Below, piece after piece: positions 63,631-64,000 of a stretch of 64,000 nucleotides of DNA (positions are counted from its first letter, which is position 1; each line of letters starts with the position of its first letter). The notes beneath the pieces were generated by a model. The model was not told the origin of the DNA, made no database searches, and saw nothing but the letters and a program-made list of their open reading frames with translations. The translations under genes were made by a program, and so were the position numbers. This stretch comes from Aphrophora alni (taxonomy: Eukaryota > Arthropoda > Insecta > Hemiptera > Aphrophoridae), in assembly GCA_963513935.1 (NCBI GenBank), contig OY740774.1, forward strand, positions 89,174,385-89,238,384, read 5' to 3'.

Positions 63631-64000
63631 CATGTGTGAATATCTTTTAGGGTGAGCCCTACCTAATCGACTAGGCCTAACCTACAATTAAAAATGGTAA
63701 GTCTTATAAGCTAATTTTTAGAGCTGTTTAAATTATTGAGGGCAATAAATTTTATTTAAAATTCTATCCTATATAAAAACTATATTAAAGTTCAAATTTA
63801 AAAGCCCTTATGTCGGAAATACCAAGGTAAACAATTACCAAAATAATATGGGGTATACTACCACAGTCATTATAAAACATCTCAGACCTTAGATGTGGTG
63901 GGCAATTTTTAATAAATATTAGCACAGGCCAGAGCTAAAGAAAAAGTACAGGCTAACTTACTTTGTAAATTAGTGCCCTAGGCTAATCTGTTAAAATAAA

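Noticed and set aside
1..64000. CRISPR arrays, bacterial operons, integrated virus genomes
   Set aside because: No regularly spaced repeats, no prokaryotic gene layout and no recognisable viral proteins. All RT-like fragments fit non-LTR retrotransposons.

Overview
This is an AT-rich animal nuclear sequence. It has large introns, GT-AG splice signals, and many decayed mariner, piggyBac, LINE and MITE copies. The TE spectrum, the protein matches and the frequent palindrome TAGGCCTA suggest an arthropod, probably a hemimetabolous insect. No species can be named. There are no prokaryotic operons, CRISPR arrays, rRNA genes or convincing tRNA genes.

The main gene is on the minus strand, from 47244 down to 21073. 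I could join seven exons in consistent phase (47176-47244, 42226-42418, 32786-33048, 29633-29790, 28338-28518, 25076-25258, 21073-21165). They encode nearly all of an ethanolaminephosphotransferase 1 / selenoprotein I (EPT1/SELENOI) homologue, a multi-pass membrane enzyme of the CDP-ethanolamine (Kennedy) pathway. The first coding exon, about 20 residues, was not found and may lie beyond 64000. The last exon is the most interesting part of the window. An in-frame TGA at 21097-21099 sits where vertebrate SELENOI has selenocysteine, followed by seven more codons and a second TGA. A SECIS-like hairpin candidate lies about 280 nt downstream at 20779-20818, followed by AATAAA. This could be a selenocysteine-containing SELENOI in an insect, a group in which selenoproteins are often lost.

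At the left edge, two plus-strand exons (1222-1378 and 2291-2436) share a phase. They carry a dibasic furin-like site and then a C-terminal membrane helix, as in an arthropod zona pellucida (ZP)-domain protein whose 5' part lies outside the window. A third possible terminal exon (5628-5701) is also in compatible phase.

The rest is intron and intergenic DNA shaped by mobile elements. 6.5-7.5 kb: a deleted piggyBac-like element. 10.3-12.4 kb: a mariner split by a second piggyBac-like element at TTAA. 18 kb: a LINE RNase H remnant. 22.3-24.7 kb: a mariner-like element holding a LINE insertion with a 12-bp target duplication. 31-32 kb: a piggyBac pseudogene. 39.4 and 42.7 kb: two oppositely oriented pogo-like MITEs on either side of a SELENOI exon. 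46.7-47.9 kb: two fold-back elements. 55.7-57.5 kb: a 5'-truncated LINE with 13-bp target duplications and a (TTA)n tail. 63.0-63.6 kb: a long imperfect palindrome. A composite dispersed repeat recurs at least ten times in both orientations, and a tiny 67-nt retroposon-like unit occurs twice.
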